Of a stretch of DNA of 64,000 nt, positions 7,218 to 15,361 are shown piece by piece. The stretch comes from Sporobacter sp942492735. GTDB taxonomy: Bacteria; Bacillota; Clostridia; Oscillospirales; Oscillospiraceae. Below the pieces are notes generated by a model. That model saw nothing but the letters and a program-made list of their open reading frames with translations. It had not been told where the DNA came from and did not search any database. The DNA is taken from NCBI GenBank assembly GCA_942492735.1, contig OW818648.1, positions 2,542,001 through 2,606,000 on the forward strand. Reading direction: 5' to 3'. How positions within the stretch are numbered: the stretch's first letter is position 1; the number at the start of each line of letters is the position of its first letter. A program made the translations under genes and the position numbers.

Positions 7218-9230
7218 TTACTTGTCTTTTTGCTCGGGGTTGAAGATATTCGGCGGTTCAACGTGTGTTCCGCCTTCTAAGTCGTTTGGCGCGTCACTAT
7301 GTGTCGTCTGATACTCCTTGGAGAGTTCTACAATAACGCCGGCGTCATTCGTTTCGGGGCGGACTTTTTTCGGTGGTATCTGACCCTCGTGCTCGCATAA
7401 CCAAGCGAAGTCGTCGCCGTCCATCGTCTCGTTTTCAAGCAGATAATCCGACGTCGCAATCAGAATGTTCTTGTGCGCCAGGAGAATTTCTTCGCATTTT
7501 GCCATCGCATCATCGAAAATGTGTTTGACTTCATCGTCGATTATTGCCGCTGTTTTCTCCGAATAGCTCTTAGTCTGTGAAAAGTCGCGGCCGATAAAGA
7601 CGGAGTGGCTGCTGTCGTCAAAAGATATAGGGCCGATCTTCTCGCTCATACCGTACTTCATGACCATGGAGCGCGCAATGGCGCTGGCGCTCTGGATATC
7701 AGAAGACGCGCCTGTGGAGATGTCGTTGAGCATAAGCTTTTCAGCGATACGTCCGCCGAGGGCGGAGACGATGCGTTCAAACATCTCGCTCCTGGAGTTG
7801 AAGGTCTTATCTTCCACAGGCCGATAAATTGTCATACCGCCGGCGGCGCCGTGGGGAATGATGGTGATATGATGAACGGGGTCAATATTATCGAGGTAAT
7901 GAGAGACAACGGCGTGGCCTGCCTCGTGAAATGCCGTAAGTCTTCTTGCCTTATCCGAGACGACGCGGCTTCTTTTCTCTGGGCCTGCGATGACTTTGAG
8001 TGTCGCGGCTTCGATTTCCTGCATCGTAATAAAGCGTTTGCTAAAGCGTGCCGCGAGTAAGGCCGCTTCGTTTAACAAGTTTTCAAGGTCAGCGCCTGTA
8101 AAGCCGGGTGTGCCTTTTGCAATACTGGCTAAATCGACATCATCGCTCAGGACTTTTCCTCTGGCATGAACATGGAGGATCGCTTCACGGCCCTTGATGT
8201 CGGGAAGACCGACATAGATCTGGCGGTCAAAACGACCGGGGCGCAGGAGCGCGCTGTCAAGGATGTCGGACCTGTTTGTCGCCGCCATGATGATGACACC
8301 TTCGTTCGTAGTAAAGCCGTCCATCTCGACAAGGAGTTGGTTGAGAGTCTGCTCGCGTTCATCGTGTCCGCCGCCCATGCCGGCACCGCGCTGACGGCCG
8401 ACAGCGTCGATCTCGTCAATAAAGATAATGGATGGCGCGAGTTTTTTCGCCTGGTCAAATAGGTCACGCACGCGGGATGCGCCGACACCGACATACAGCT
8501 CAACAAAATCAGATCCGGAGATAGATAGGAACTGGACGCCCGCTTCACCGGCAACTGCTTTAGCCAAGAGGGTTTTACCTGTTCCCGGAGGTCCTACAAG
8601 GAGCACACCTTTCGGGATTCTTGCGCCGAGGGATATATATTTCTGCGGCCCCTTTAGAAAATCGACGATTTCCTTGAGCTCATCTTTTTCTTCTTCAGCG
8701 CCGGCAACATCGGCAAACGTGACCTTTTTCTTTTCTTCGCTGGCAAGACGTGTTCTGGCCTTGCCGAACTTCATGACGGATTTGTCACCGCCGACACCGG
8801 AACGGTTCATCATGGCATTCCATAGCAATATAAATACGATAATGATGACGGCGTACGGAATAAGCTGGAACCACCACGGCGCCTGCCAACCGACATCATA
8901 ATTGTAATCGAAGTTCTCATTCTTTTGGAGTCCCTCGGTCAGTTTTGGACCGAGATCTTCGTAAAATATCGCGATGTCGTACAGATCATGTGTGACGATA
9001 TCACTGGTAGTGCCGGGGTAAATTTCTTTCAGCTTAATTGTCAGGGAACCGTCTTTAAATATGAAAGACTCAACCTTCTCTTGCATAAACAGCCTGCGGA
9101 CGTCCGAATATTGTATCGTCGTTCCGTTATCGCCCTGCGTTGTTGTCAGCAGGTAAACAGCTGATACGAGAATTATAAAAACGAGCACATAAAATCCTAT
9201 GTCGCGCGGACTTCTGTTCTTTGGCTTCAA
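7218..9230 (-). CDS. ftsH: ATP-dependent zinc metalloprotease FtsH
   Basis: 670 residues. Two N-terminal membrane segments (about 11-30 and 118-140) flank a small extracytoplasmic domain; then comes an AAA+ module with Walker A GPPGTGKT (about 213-220), Walker B IIFIDEIDA and the second region of homology with the arginine fingers (ATNRSD, LLRPGRFDRQ), and finally an M41 peptidase with HEAGH. The hexamer degrades membrane and unstable regulatory proteins at the cytoplasmic membrane. Start is TTG (LKPKN...), with only a weak ribosome site. It follows tilS and hpt, the same order as in many Firmicutes. Confidence 0.97.
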   Translation of the reverse strand: MKPKNRSPRDIGFYVLVFIILVSAVYLLTTTQGDNGTTIQYSDVRRLFMQEKVESFIFKDGSLTIKLKEIYPGTTSDIVTHDLYDIAIFYEDLGPKLTEGLQKNENFDYNYDVGWQAPWWFQLIPYAVIIIVFILLWNAMMNRSGVGGDKSVMKFGKARTRLASEEKKKVTFADVAGAEEEKDELKEIVDFLKGPQKYISLGARIPKGVLLVGPPGTGKTLLAKAVAGEAGVQFLSISGSDFVELYVGVGASRVRDLFDQAKKLAPSIIFIDEIDAVGRQRGAGMGGGHDEREQTLNQLLVEMDGFTTNEGVIIMAATNRSDILDSALLRPGRFDRQIYVGLPDIKGREAILHVHARGKVLSDDVDLASIAKGTPGFTGADLENLLNEAALLAARFSKRFITMQEIEAATLKVIAGPEKRSRVVSDKARRLTAFHEAGHAVVSHYLDNIDPVHHITIIPHGAAGGMTIYRPVEDKTFNSRSEMFERIVSALGGRIAEKLMLNDISTGASSDIQSASAIARSMVMKYGMSEKIGPISFDDSSHSVFIGRDFSQTKSYSEKTAAIIDDEVKHIFDDAMAKCEEILLAHKNILIATSDYLLENETMDGDDFAWLCEHEGQIPPKKVRPETNDAGVIVELSKEYQTTHSDAPNDLEGGTHVEPPNIFNPEQKDK

Positions 9231-9262
9231 ATACTTTTCACTTCTTTCCTTATGTGTTTGAC

Positions 9263-9799
9263 CTATGAATATATTTCAGGTTTAAGTGAGCCAATGAACG
9301 GAAGATTGCGGTAATGTCCCGCGAAATCAAGGCCGTAGCCCACATAAAATGCGTCTGCACATTCGAAACCGATATAATCCGCATTTAAAGTGACTCTCCT
9401 GCGTGATGGTTTATCCAGAAACGTACAGATCTTCAGGGAAGCGGGTTTCAAGTCCCACAGGTATTTTTTTAGAAAATCAAGCGTCAGGCCTGTATCTAGA
9501 ATATCTTCTACAACAATGACGTGCCGATCTTCGATGACAGACCCCAGCGCCTTTGTGATTTTGACCTCACCGGTCGTCTCGGTACCGCCGCTGTATGAAG
9601 AAACAGAAATAAATTCGATTTCACAGTGCGTATCCATATATCGCGCAAGATCTGCTAAAAAGATGAAAGAACCTTTCAGAACACCGAGGAGCAGAGGGTC
9701 TTTTCCTTCATAGTCTAGTGATAGCTTTTTACCGAGCTCTCTGACGCGGTTTTGTATTGTTTCCTCAGAAAAAAATACGCGCTCTATATCATTTTTCAT
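9263..9799 (-). CDS. hpt: Hypoxanthine(-guanine) phosphoribosyltransferase
   Basis: 178 residues. The PRPP-binding signature VIVVEDILDTGLTL and the flexible-loop region SVSSYSGG are present, as is the C-terminal FECADAFYVGYGLDF typical of HPRT. It salvages hypoxanthine and guanine to IMP and GMP. AGGAGA precedes the ATG. Its start overlaps the end of tilS by 11 bases, showing translational coupling in a tilS-hpt-ftsH operon, a conserved Firmicutes arrangement. Confidence 0.95.
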   Translation of the reverse strand: MKNDIERVFFSEETIQNRVRELGKKLSLDYEGKDPLLLGVLKGSFIFLADLARYMDTHCEIEFISVSSYSGGTETTGEVKITKALGSVIEDRHVIVVEDILDTGLTLDFLKKYLWDLKPASLKICTFLDKPSRRRVTLNADYIGFECADAFYVGYGLDFAGHYRNLPFIGSLKPEIYS

Positions 9800-11195
9800 A
9801 TGGTGTCTCCTCGAAAATTATCTCTAGTACTTGATCTCCGGTCTGACAAGCGGCTCTTTCGTCAATGCCGATGCCGTAAACAGCGAGTACGCCGTTACTG
9901 TCGGCAATGACGGGGACTAGAGAACGTTTTCTCAGTGGGATATGCTGCTCAATAAATAGTTTTTTTAACGTTTTTGTACCGTTTCGGCCAAAAAGATTAA
10001 TTTTATCGCCGGTTTCTCGTGGCCTGATGACGATTTTATCACAGATACTATCATATTTGAATAGAAAAGTAGTGAAAGATTTATTAATTTTTTCGGAACA
10101 AAGCAAATCCGTCTGCATCGAATTCATCTGGGCTGCGTGTGTTAAGACGGAGCGCTTGTACTTGATGGTCAGTCCAAGCTCGGGAATAACGGCGCTGCTG
10201 CCGTCTGTTAACCCCACCGGAGCGAAGCCGGCAGTTTGGCAGCCGTGAGAAAATACAATACGGGTATATTCTCTGAAGGCACTGCCGGAAGGCAGCATGA
10301 CTTCCCCTGACATGCTTGTGGATGCACAAAGCGCCAAAACAGCGGAAATATGCGCTGATGAGAGATTATTGCCATAAATAAGCCTTATCACACGGCTTGA
10401 AACAGACTTCGGAAGACCTGCGAGTTCACTCGCATTGAGTGCACGCGCGCCATGCGCATCGCCGTGACAATTATCTTGAATATACTTATCGGCGATGCCG
10501 TTTAAATATTCGTCATCCGCTCGAATCAGCTCCGACGATGCCGATATATGTTCTGTAAGCCTCGGATTAATCTTTCTCAGTACCGGAATGATGTGGTGAC
10601 GGATCATGTTCCGGCTGTAAATGTCGAGACTATTCGATGAATCCTCGACAAAAGAAATATCACGCTGTGATAAAAAATCAATAATGTCGGTTCTCGTGAC
10701 GGTCAGCATCGGACGAATGATAAGTCCTCTCTTCGGAGGAATACCGCTGAGTCCTTTTAAGCCCGCGCCTCTTGCAAGATTGAGCAGGATGGTCTCTGCA
10801 TTATCATCTGCTGTATGTGCCGTCGCAATCCTTTTTGCGTCAATATTTTTCGCCGCTTCATAAAAAAAATCATACCGCATTTTGCGGGCAGCCTCTTCAA
10901 TGCCAAGCCCTTCGTGCCGTGCATATGCGCCGACATCACCGCAACCGGAATAGAGCCTTATATTATTAACTTGACAGAAGGCTTCGACAAACCGCGCGTC
11001 TCTTTCCGATTCGTCGCCCCGGAGCTGATGGTTAAAATGCGCTGCTGCCACTGTGAAACAACGTTTTTCAGACAGCTCGATGAGCGCGGTCAACAAACAC
11101 ATCGAATCGGCGCCGCCCGATACGGCGGCGAGAATGAGACTTCCGGGCGGGAGCATATCATATTTATCGGCAAATAGCGCCAGCTTGTCCAGCAT
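9789..11195 (-). CDS. tilS: tRNA(Ile)-lysidine synthase
   Basis: 468 residues. The PP-loop ATP-pyrophosphatase motif SGGADS lies at residues 26-31, with the downstream HTADDNAETILLNL and RGAGLKGLSG segments typical of TilS, and a C-terminal TilS domain (IRPRETGDKINLFGRNGTK is recognisable). It converts cytidine-34 of the AUA-reading tRNA-Ile to lysidine and is essential. GAGGT precedes the ATG; the gene begins 15 bases after dnaB ends. Confidence 0.95.
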   Translation of the reverse strand: MLDKLALFADKYDMLPPGSLILAAVSGGADSMCLLTALIELSEKRCFTVAAAHFNHQLRGDESERDARFVEAFCQVNNIRLYSGCGDVGAYARHEGLGIEEAARKMRYDFFYEAAKNIDAKRIATAHTADDNAETILLNLARGAGLKGLSGIPPKRGLIIRPMLTVTRTDIIDFLSQRDISFVEDSSNSLDIYSRNMIRHHIIPVLRKINPRLTEHISASSELIRADDEYLNGIADKYIQDNCHGDAHGARALNASELAGLPKSVSSRVIRLIYGNNLSSAHISAVLALCASTSMSGEVMLPSGSAFREYTRIVFSHGCQTAGFAPVGLTDGSSAVIPELGLTIKYKRSVLTHAAQMNSMQTDLLCSEKINKSFTTFLFKYDSICDKIVIRPRETGDKINLFGRNGTKTLKKLFIEQHIPLRKRSLVPVIADSNGVLAVYGIGIDERAACQTGDQVLEIIFEETPYEK

Positions 11196-11209
11196 TATTT
11201 ATGACCTCG

Positions 11210-12550
11210 TTATTCGGTATGGTGCCTTTCAATAGAGGTATATGTAGTAAACTCGGGTATCCACTTCAGTTCGATCTTACCGGTTTCACCGCGGCGGTTT
11301 TTCAGAATGATGCACTCTGCGATGTTCTGATGCTCAACTTCCTTGTTGTAATAATCTTCACGGTAGAGGGCGAGCACGATATCAGCATCCTGTTCGATGG
11401 CACCCGATTCACGAAGATCTGATAAAAGCGGACGTTTATCCTGCCGGCTCTCGTTGGCACGTGACAGCTGAGACAGGCAGATGACGGGCACGTTGAGCTC
11501 CTTGGCCATGATCTTCATCATGCGGCTCATGTCGGACACGATCTGCGTCCTGTTTTCTCCCGACGTTTTACCGCTGCCGCCGGCACTCTGCATGAGCTGC
11601 AGATAATCAATGACAACAAGGCCGAGATTCGCCTGCCTACGGCACTGCGCGTTCATGTCGGCGACGGAGAGCGACGGATTATCGTTGATCAGGAGGTCGT
11701 AGCTGCTGATCATGGATGCCGCCGCACCGATTTTCCGCCATTCATCGTTCGACAACCGTCCGGTCTGCAGCTTTTTATTGTCAATAAAGCTTTCCGACGA
11801 TAAAAGGCGCATGGCGAGTTGCTCGCGCGACATTTCAAGAGAAAAGACAGCGACGGTTTTGCCGGCGGTTTTGGCGACATGCAGCGCAATGTTGAGCGCG
11901 ATACTCGTCTTTCCCATACCGGGACGGGAGGCGATCAGTATAAGATCGGATTTGTTAAGGCCCATGATTTGACGATCAAGGTCGTCAAGGCCGCTCGTCA
12001 GCCCGGGGAATTTGCTGCCGCTTTTGGCGGCCAGGGACATCTGGTCATACACATCGATCAGGATTTTTGATATCGGTTCCAGTCCTGCCGAATTTCTGCC
12101 TTGACGCAGCGCATAAATCCTTTTTTCCGCCGCTTCGAGGATGATCGAAGCGCCGCCCGTGCCTTCGAGTGCCATGTTGAGGATGTCACCGCCGGAATCG
12201 GCGATAGAACGTAAAAGTGCCGTATCCTTTACTATAGAGGCATATTCCATAACGTTTGCCGAAGTCGGTGTAATATTCACGAGTTCCAGGAGGTAAGAGG
12301 CGGAGTTTTCGTTCCATACACCGTTTATCCGCATCTGTTCAAGAACCGTCACAGGATCCGTGACTGTGGAATAGGTGAACATGGAGTATATGGTTTCAAA
12401 GATACCGCGGTTTGTTGACGAGTAGAAATCGTCCGATTTTACGACACCAATAACATCGCCGACACAGCGGGAATCTATAATCATAGAGCCAAGAACCGCT
12501 TGCTCCGCCTCTATGCTGTGCGGCATCTGCCGGCCTAAAAGCTCATCCAT
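11210..12550 (-). CDS. dnaB: Replicative DNA helicase DnaB
   Basis: 446 residues, RecA-fold helicase. The N-terminal primase-interacting domain starts with PHSIEAEQAVLGSMI; Walker A is SRPGMGKTS (about 208-216); the DnaB C-terminal signatures VIDYLQLM and LSDLRESGAIEQDADI are present. It unwinds DNA at the fork as a hexamer. It forms the usual gdpP-rplI-dnaB cluster, although about 100 bases carrying two palindromic repeats separate it from rplI. Confidence 0.97.
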   Translation of the reverse strand: MDELLGRQMPHSIEAEQAVLGSMIIDSRCVGDVIGVVKSDDFYSSTNRGIFETIYSMFTYSTVTDPVTVLEQMRINGVWNENSASYLLELVNITPTSANVMEYASIVKDTALLRSIADSGGDILNMALEGTGGASIILEAAEKRIYALRQGRNSAGLEPISKILIDVYDQMSLAAKSGSKFPGLTSGLDDLDRQIMGLNKSDLILIASRPGMGKTSIALNIALHVAKTAGKTVAVFSLEMSREQLAMRLLSSESFIDNKKLQTGRLSNDEWRKIGAAASMISSYDLLINDNPSLSVADMNAQCRRQANLGLVVIDYLQLMQSAGGSGKTSGENRTQIVSDMSRMMKIMAKELNVPVICLSQLSRANESRQDKRPLLSDLRESGAIEQDADIVLALYREDYYNKEVEHQNIAECIILKNRRGETGKIELKWIPEFTTYTSIERHHTE

Positions 12551-12577
12551 GTTTTCTCACACCCTTATGCTCGGTTT

Positions 12578-12654
12578 CGGGCGACCACACAGGGTCGCCC
12601 CTACGGCGTTTATATCAATGCTCCGATGCGGGCGATTCGCAAATCGCCCCTACG
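12578..12654. repeat. Two copies of a GTAGGGG-type palindromic repeat between rplI and dnaB
   Basis: Two successive short inverted repeats of the form GGGCGAnn...nnTCGCCCCTACG (12578-12605 and 12628-12654). The second overlaps the end of rplI and supplies its TAG stop codon. Related units occur near 18.7, 24.6, 56.7 and 59.8 kb. Confidence 0.75.
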
Positions 12655-13096
12655 CCTCTGTCACTAACACGTGTATTGTGCCGGTTACTTCAAAGCCGAG
12701 CTTGCACTTGACGTCATAAGAACCGTAAGTCTTTATATGATCTTCCTGAATAATCCTGTTCTTCTCGATGACAATTCCGTACTGTGTCTGAAGTGCGTCG
12801 GATATCTCCTTCGTTGTGACTGCGCCGAAAAGCTTACCTCCACCGCCGGATTTAGCAGTGACCTTGACGACGCAGCTGTTCAGCTTCTCAGCCACGGCAC
12901 GCGCTTCGGCCTTGTCGATCTCGAGTCGTTTGAGACGCGCGGCTTCTTTGATCTTCATTGCGTTCATAGTATCCGCCGTTGCTTCGACGGCGAGCTTTCT
13001 CGGGAGCAGGAAATTCCGCGCGTAGCCATCAGATACCTCGATCATCTGGCCTTTTTTACCCTGATCTTTAACGTCCTGCTGCAGTATAACTTTCAT
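12650..13096 (-). CDS. rplI: 50S ribosomal protein L9
   Basis: 148 residues, normal length. The N-terminal rRNA-binding domain has the L9 signature around GQMIEVSDGYARNFLLPRKLA, the central connecting helix is charged, and the C-terminal domain contains KSGGGGKLFGAVTTKEI. TGGAGG lies 8 bases upstream of the ATG. The last codons (Glu-Ala-stop) fall inside a dispersed palindromic repeat, so the extreme C terminus has probably been reshaped by a repeat insertion without loss of function. Confidence 0.97.
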   Translation of the reverse strand: MKVILQQDVKDQGKKGQMIEVSDGYARNFLLPRKLAVEATADTMNAMKIKEAARLKRLEIDKAEARAVAEKLNSCVVKVTAKSGGGGKLFGAVTTKEISDALQTQYGIVIEKNRIIQEDHIKTYGSYDVKCKLGFEVTGTIHVLVTEA

Positions 13097-13127
13097 ATGA
13101 GTGCCTCCAGTAAAAAATCGAATTCGG

Positions 13128-15137
13128 TTATTGCGTGCTCTGGGTATAGCTTTCGAGGTATTTGTCGATGGCGGATGTCAGGTTATCCATTATCTTGGCT
13201 TTACTCATACCGCTGACCTGAACGCCCGCGGTTGACTGGTTGCCGCCGCCGCCGAGCTTTTCCATAATAAGTTGAACGTTGACATTGCCGATGCTCCTGG
13301 CTGATATAAAGATATCTTCACCATCCGGCGAAATAACAAACGAGGCCTGAATCCCGGCGATATTCAGGAGCTCGTCGGCAGCCTGGGCGATAATCACCCT
13401 GTTCTGCGGCACCTCTGAGAAGGCGATGGCGATACCGGGCTTATAAATGCGTGCGCCCCTGATAATGGAATACTTCTCCATTGTTGTATCAAAGTCGGAT
13501 TGTAAGAGGCGTTTGACATCGGTCGTATCGGCGCCCGACCGCCGGAGGTAAGCCGCTGCGTCGAATGTCCGGCTGCCCGTCCGGATAGCGAAGCTTTTTG
13601 TGTCCAGCACAATGCCGGCTAAAAGCGCTTCTGCTTCGATTCTGAGGACATCGTTCTGGTCGACGAGATACTGCAGCATCTCTGCGACGAGTTCGGAGGC
13701 AGAGGATGCATAAGGTTCGTGGAAATTCAATGTCGCATTTTCAATATAGGTGGCGGCGCGTCTGTGATGGTCGATGATCGCAACGTGGTTGCAGGAGAGG
13801 AGCAGTGCTTCTGATTCTACCTGCTCCGGCCTGTTCGTGTCAACGATAACAAGCAGGCTCTTGCTGTCCGCGATGAGGATAGCGTCCTGCGGGGTTATGA
13901 ACACGCCCTTGTATTCGGGGTTCTGGCGCAGCCGCGTCACGAGACTTTCCGCGACAGTCGACTCGATATCAATCACGATAAACGCGCGTTTTCCGCGTTT
14001 TCTGGCGATACAGCAAATACCGACAGCTGAGCCTATTGAGTCAAGGTCCGCATATTTGTGGCTCATAACAAAAACAGCGGATGCGTCGCTGACAAGCTCG
14101 CCGAAAGCATTTGACATGACACGGGACTTCACTTTTGTCCGTTTTTCCACCTCGGCGGAATGCCCGCCATAAAATTCAAAGTTAAACTTGTTTTTTATAA
14201 CAGCCTGGTCGCCGCCTCTGGACAGCGACATTTCAATGCCCAGTGAAGCAAAGTGAAAACTCTCATCAAAAGTCTTGCCGTCTTTACCGATACCGATGCT
14301 CAGCGTCGCGTGGACACCGCCAGCCCGGATTGTCTCCCGAACGGAATCAAGGACAGAGAATTTATCTTCCACATAAGTGCTGAGATAACGCTCCTCAAAA
14401 AGGAACAAATACCGGTCTCTGTCGTATTTGCAGAGGATACCGCCGCTGCTGCTCATCCAAGCGCTGACCTTGTCGTCAATGACCGAGAGCAAGGCGGATT
14501 TATCTTTTTCACTCAGATTTTTTGTGAGCTCATCGTAATTGTCCAGCATGACGATAGCACAGACAACACGTGAATTTAAAAACTCGTCGTATTTGTCGGC
14601 ATACTCCGTAACGTCGACCCAGTAGGCGGCCGCCATGATGTTGCCCGGCTCGTTGGTAGTATGCACGAGGCTGCCGAAAACCTTATAACGCCGATCATTT
14701 ACTGTGATTATTTCAGGACAATCGTTTTTGCCGTCCGCAAGCCATTTCGTTGAGAAACCTGGCACCAGATCTGTAATTCGAACCTCGAAAAAGCGTTCTT
14801 TGCTCCCGGTAAGTGTGGCGAACCGGTTGTTAGACCATAGAATGACGTTATTATTCGGGCTGAAAATGACAACCGGTAAAGGGAAGTTCAGAAGGGTGCC
14901 TTTCGTGGCCGATTCCGTATTGCTTGTCACCGACTCAATATATTTCAGAAGCTTTTGCGACCGCTTTTTCGAAGACAACCGTATATAAATAGCAAGCAAG
15001 ATGACAACAATCGCTTCGGCTATACCCAGATAAATGCTGTACTGTCCAAAGAAGAAAGTAAGGATCGCAAATATGAGCAGAAGCGACAGATAAAAGCTCA
15101 TACTTGGCTGAAATTTGTCGAGTAGCTTTTTGTTCAA
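13128..15137 (-). CDS. gdpP: Cyclic-di-AMP phosphodiesterase GdpP
   Basis: About 669 residues: two N-terminal membrane helices, a PAS domain, a degenerate GGDEF domain (no GGDEF signature is visible), then a DHH domain with HKYADLDSIGSAVG and IIDHHRR and a DHHA1 domain ending in GGGGNQSTAGVQ. This order is diagnostic of GdpP, which hydrolyses c-di-AMP and so affects potassium and wall homeostasis. The TTG at 15137 is preferred because GAGGTG lies 6 bases before it; a GTG at 15146 overlaps that ribosome site. Confidence 0.95.
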   Translation of the reverse strand: MNKKLLDKFQPSMSFYLSLLLIFAILTFFFGQYSIYLGIAEAIVVILLAIYIRLSSKKRSQKLLKYIESVTSNTESATKGTLLNFPLPVVIFSPNNNVILWSNNRFATLTGSKERFFEVRITDLVPGFSTKWLADGKNDCPEIITVNDRRYKVFGSLVHTTNEPGNIMAAAYWVDVTEYADKYDEFLNSRVVCAIVMLDNYDELTKNLSEKDKSALLSVIDDKVSAWMSSSGGILCKYDRDRYLFLFEERYLSTYVEDKFSVLDSVRETIRAGGVHATLSIGIGKDGKTFDESFHFASLGIEMSLSRGGDQAVIKNKFNFEFYGGHSAEVEKRTKVKSRVMSNAFGELVSDASAVFVMSHKYADLDSIGSAVGICCIARKRGKRAFIVIDIESTVAESLVTRLRQNPEYKGVFITPQDAILIADSKSLLVIVDTNRPEQVESEALLLSCNHVAIIDHHRRAATYIENATLNFHEPYASSASELVAEMLQYLVDQNDVLRIEAEALLAGIVLDTKSFAIRTGSRTFDAAAYLRRSGADTTDVKRLLQSDFDTTMEKYSIIRGARIYKPGIAIAFSEVPQNRVIIAQAADELLNIAGIQASFVISPDGEDIFISARSIGNVNVQLIMEKLGGGGNQSTAGVQVSGMSKAKIMDNLTSAIDKYLESYTQSTQ

Positions 15138-15361
15138 GATGGACACCTCAAATACAGCATTGATGGCTTATTATAACAAAAGAGCGGTCCTTATACAATA
15201 GTAATACACGCATCAAAATCAATTAAAGTGGATTGTTCATGCGGATAACCATGGTGCCGGTTGGTAATACTGGAATACAAAGGCAGTAGATGCTCATGCC
15301 TTTGACAAAATGATCATCCGGGTCACATTCAATGACATCGGTTTGCATGGAGGGAATCAAA

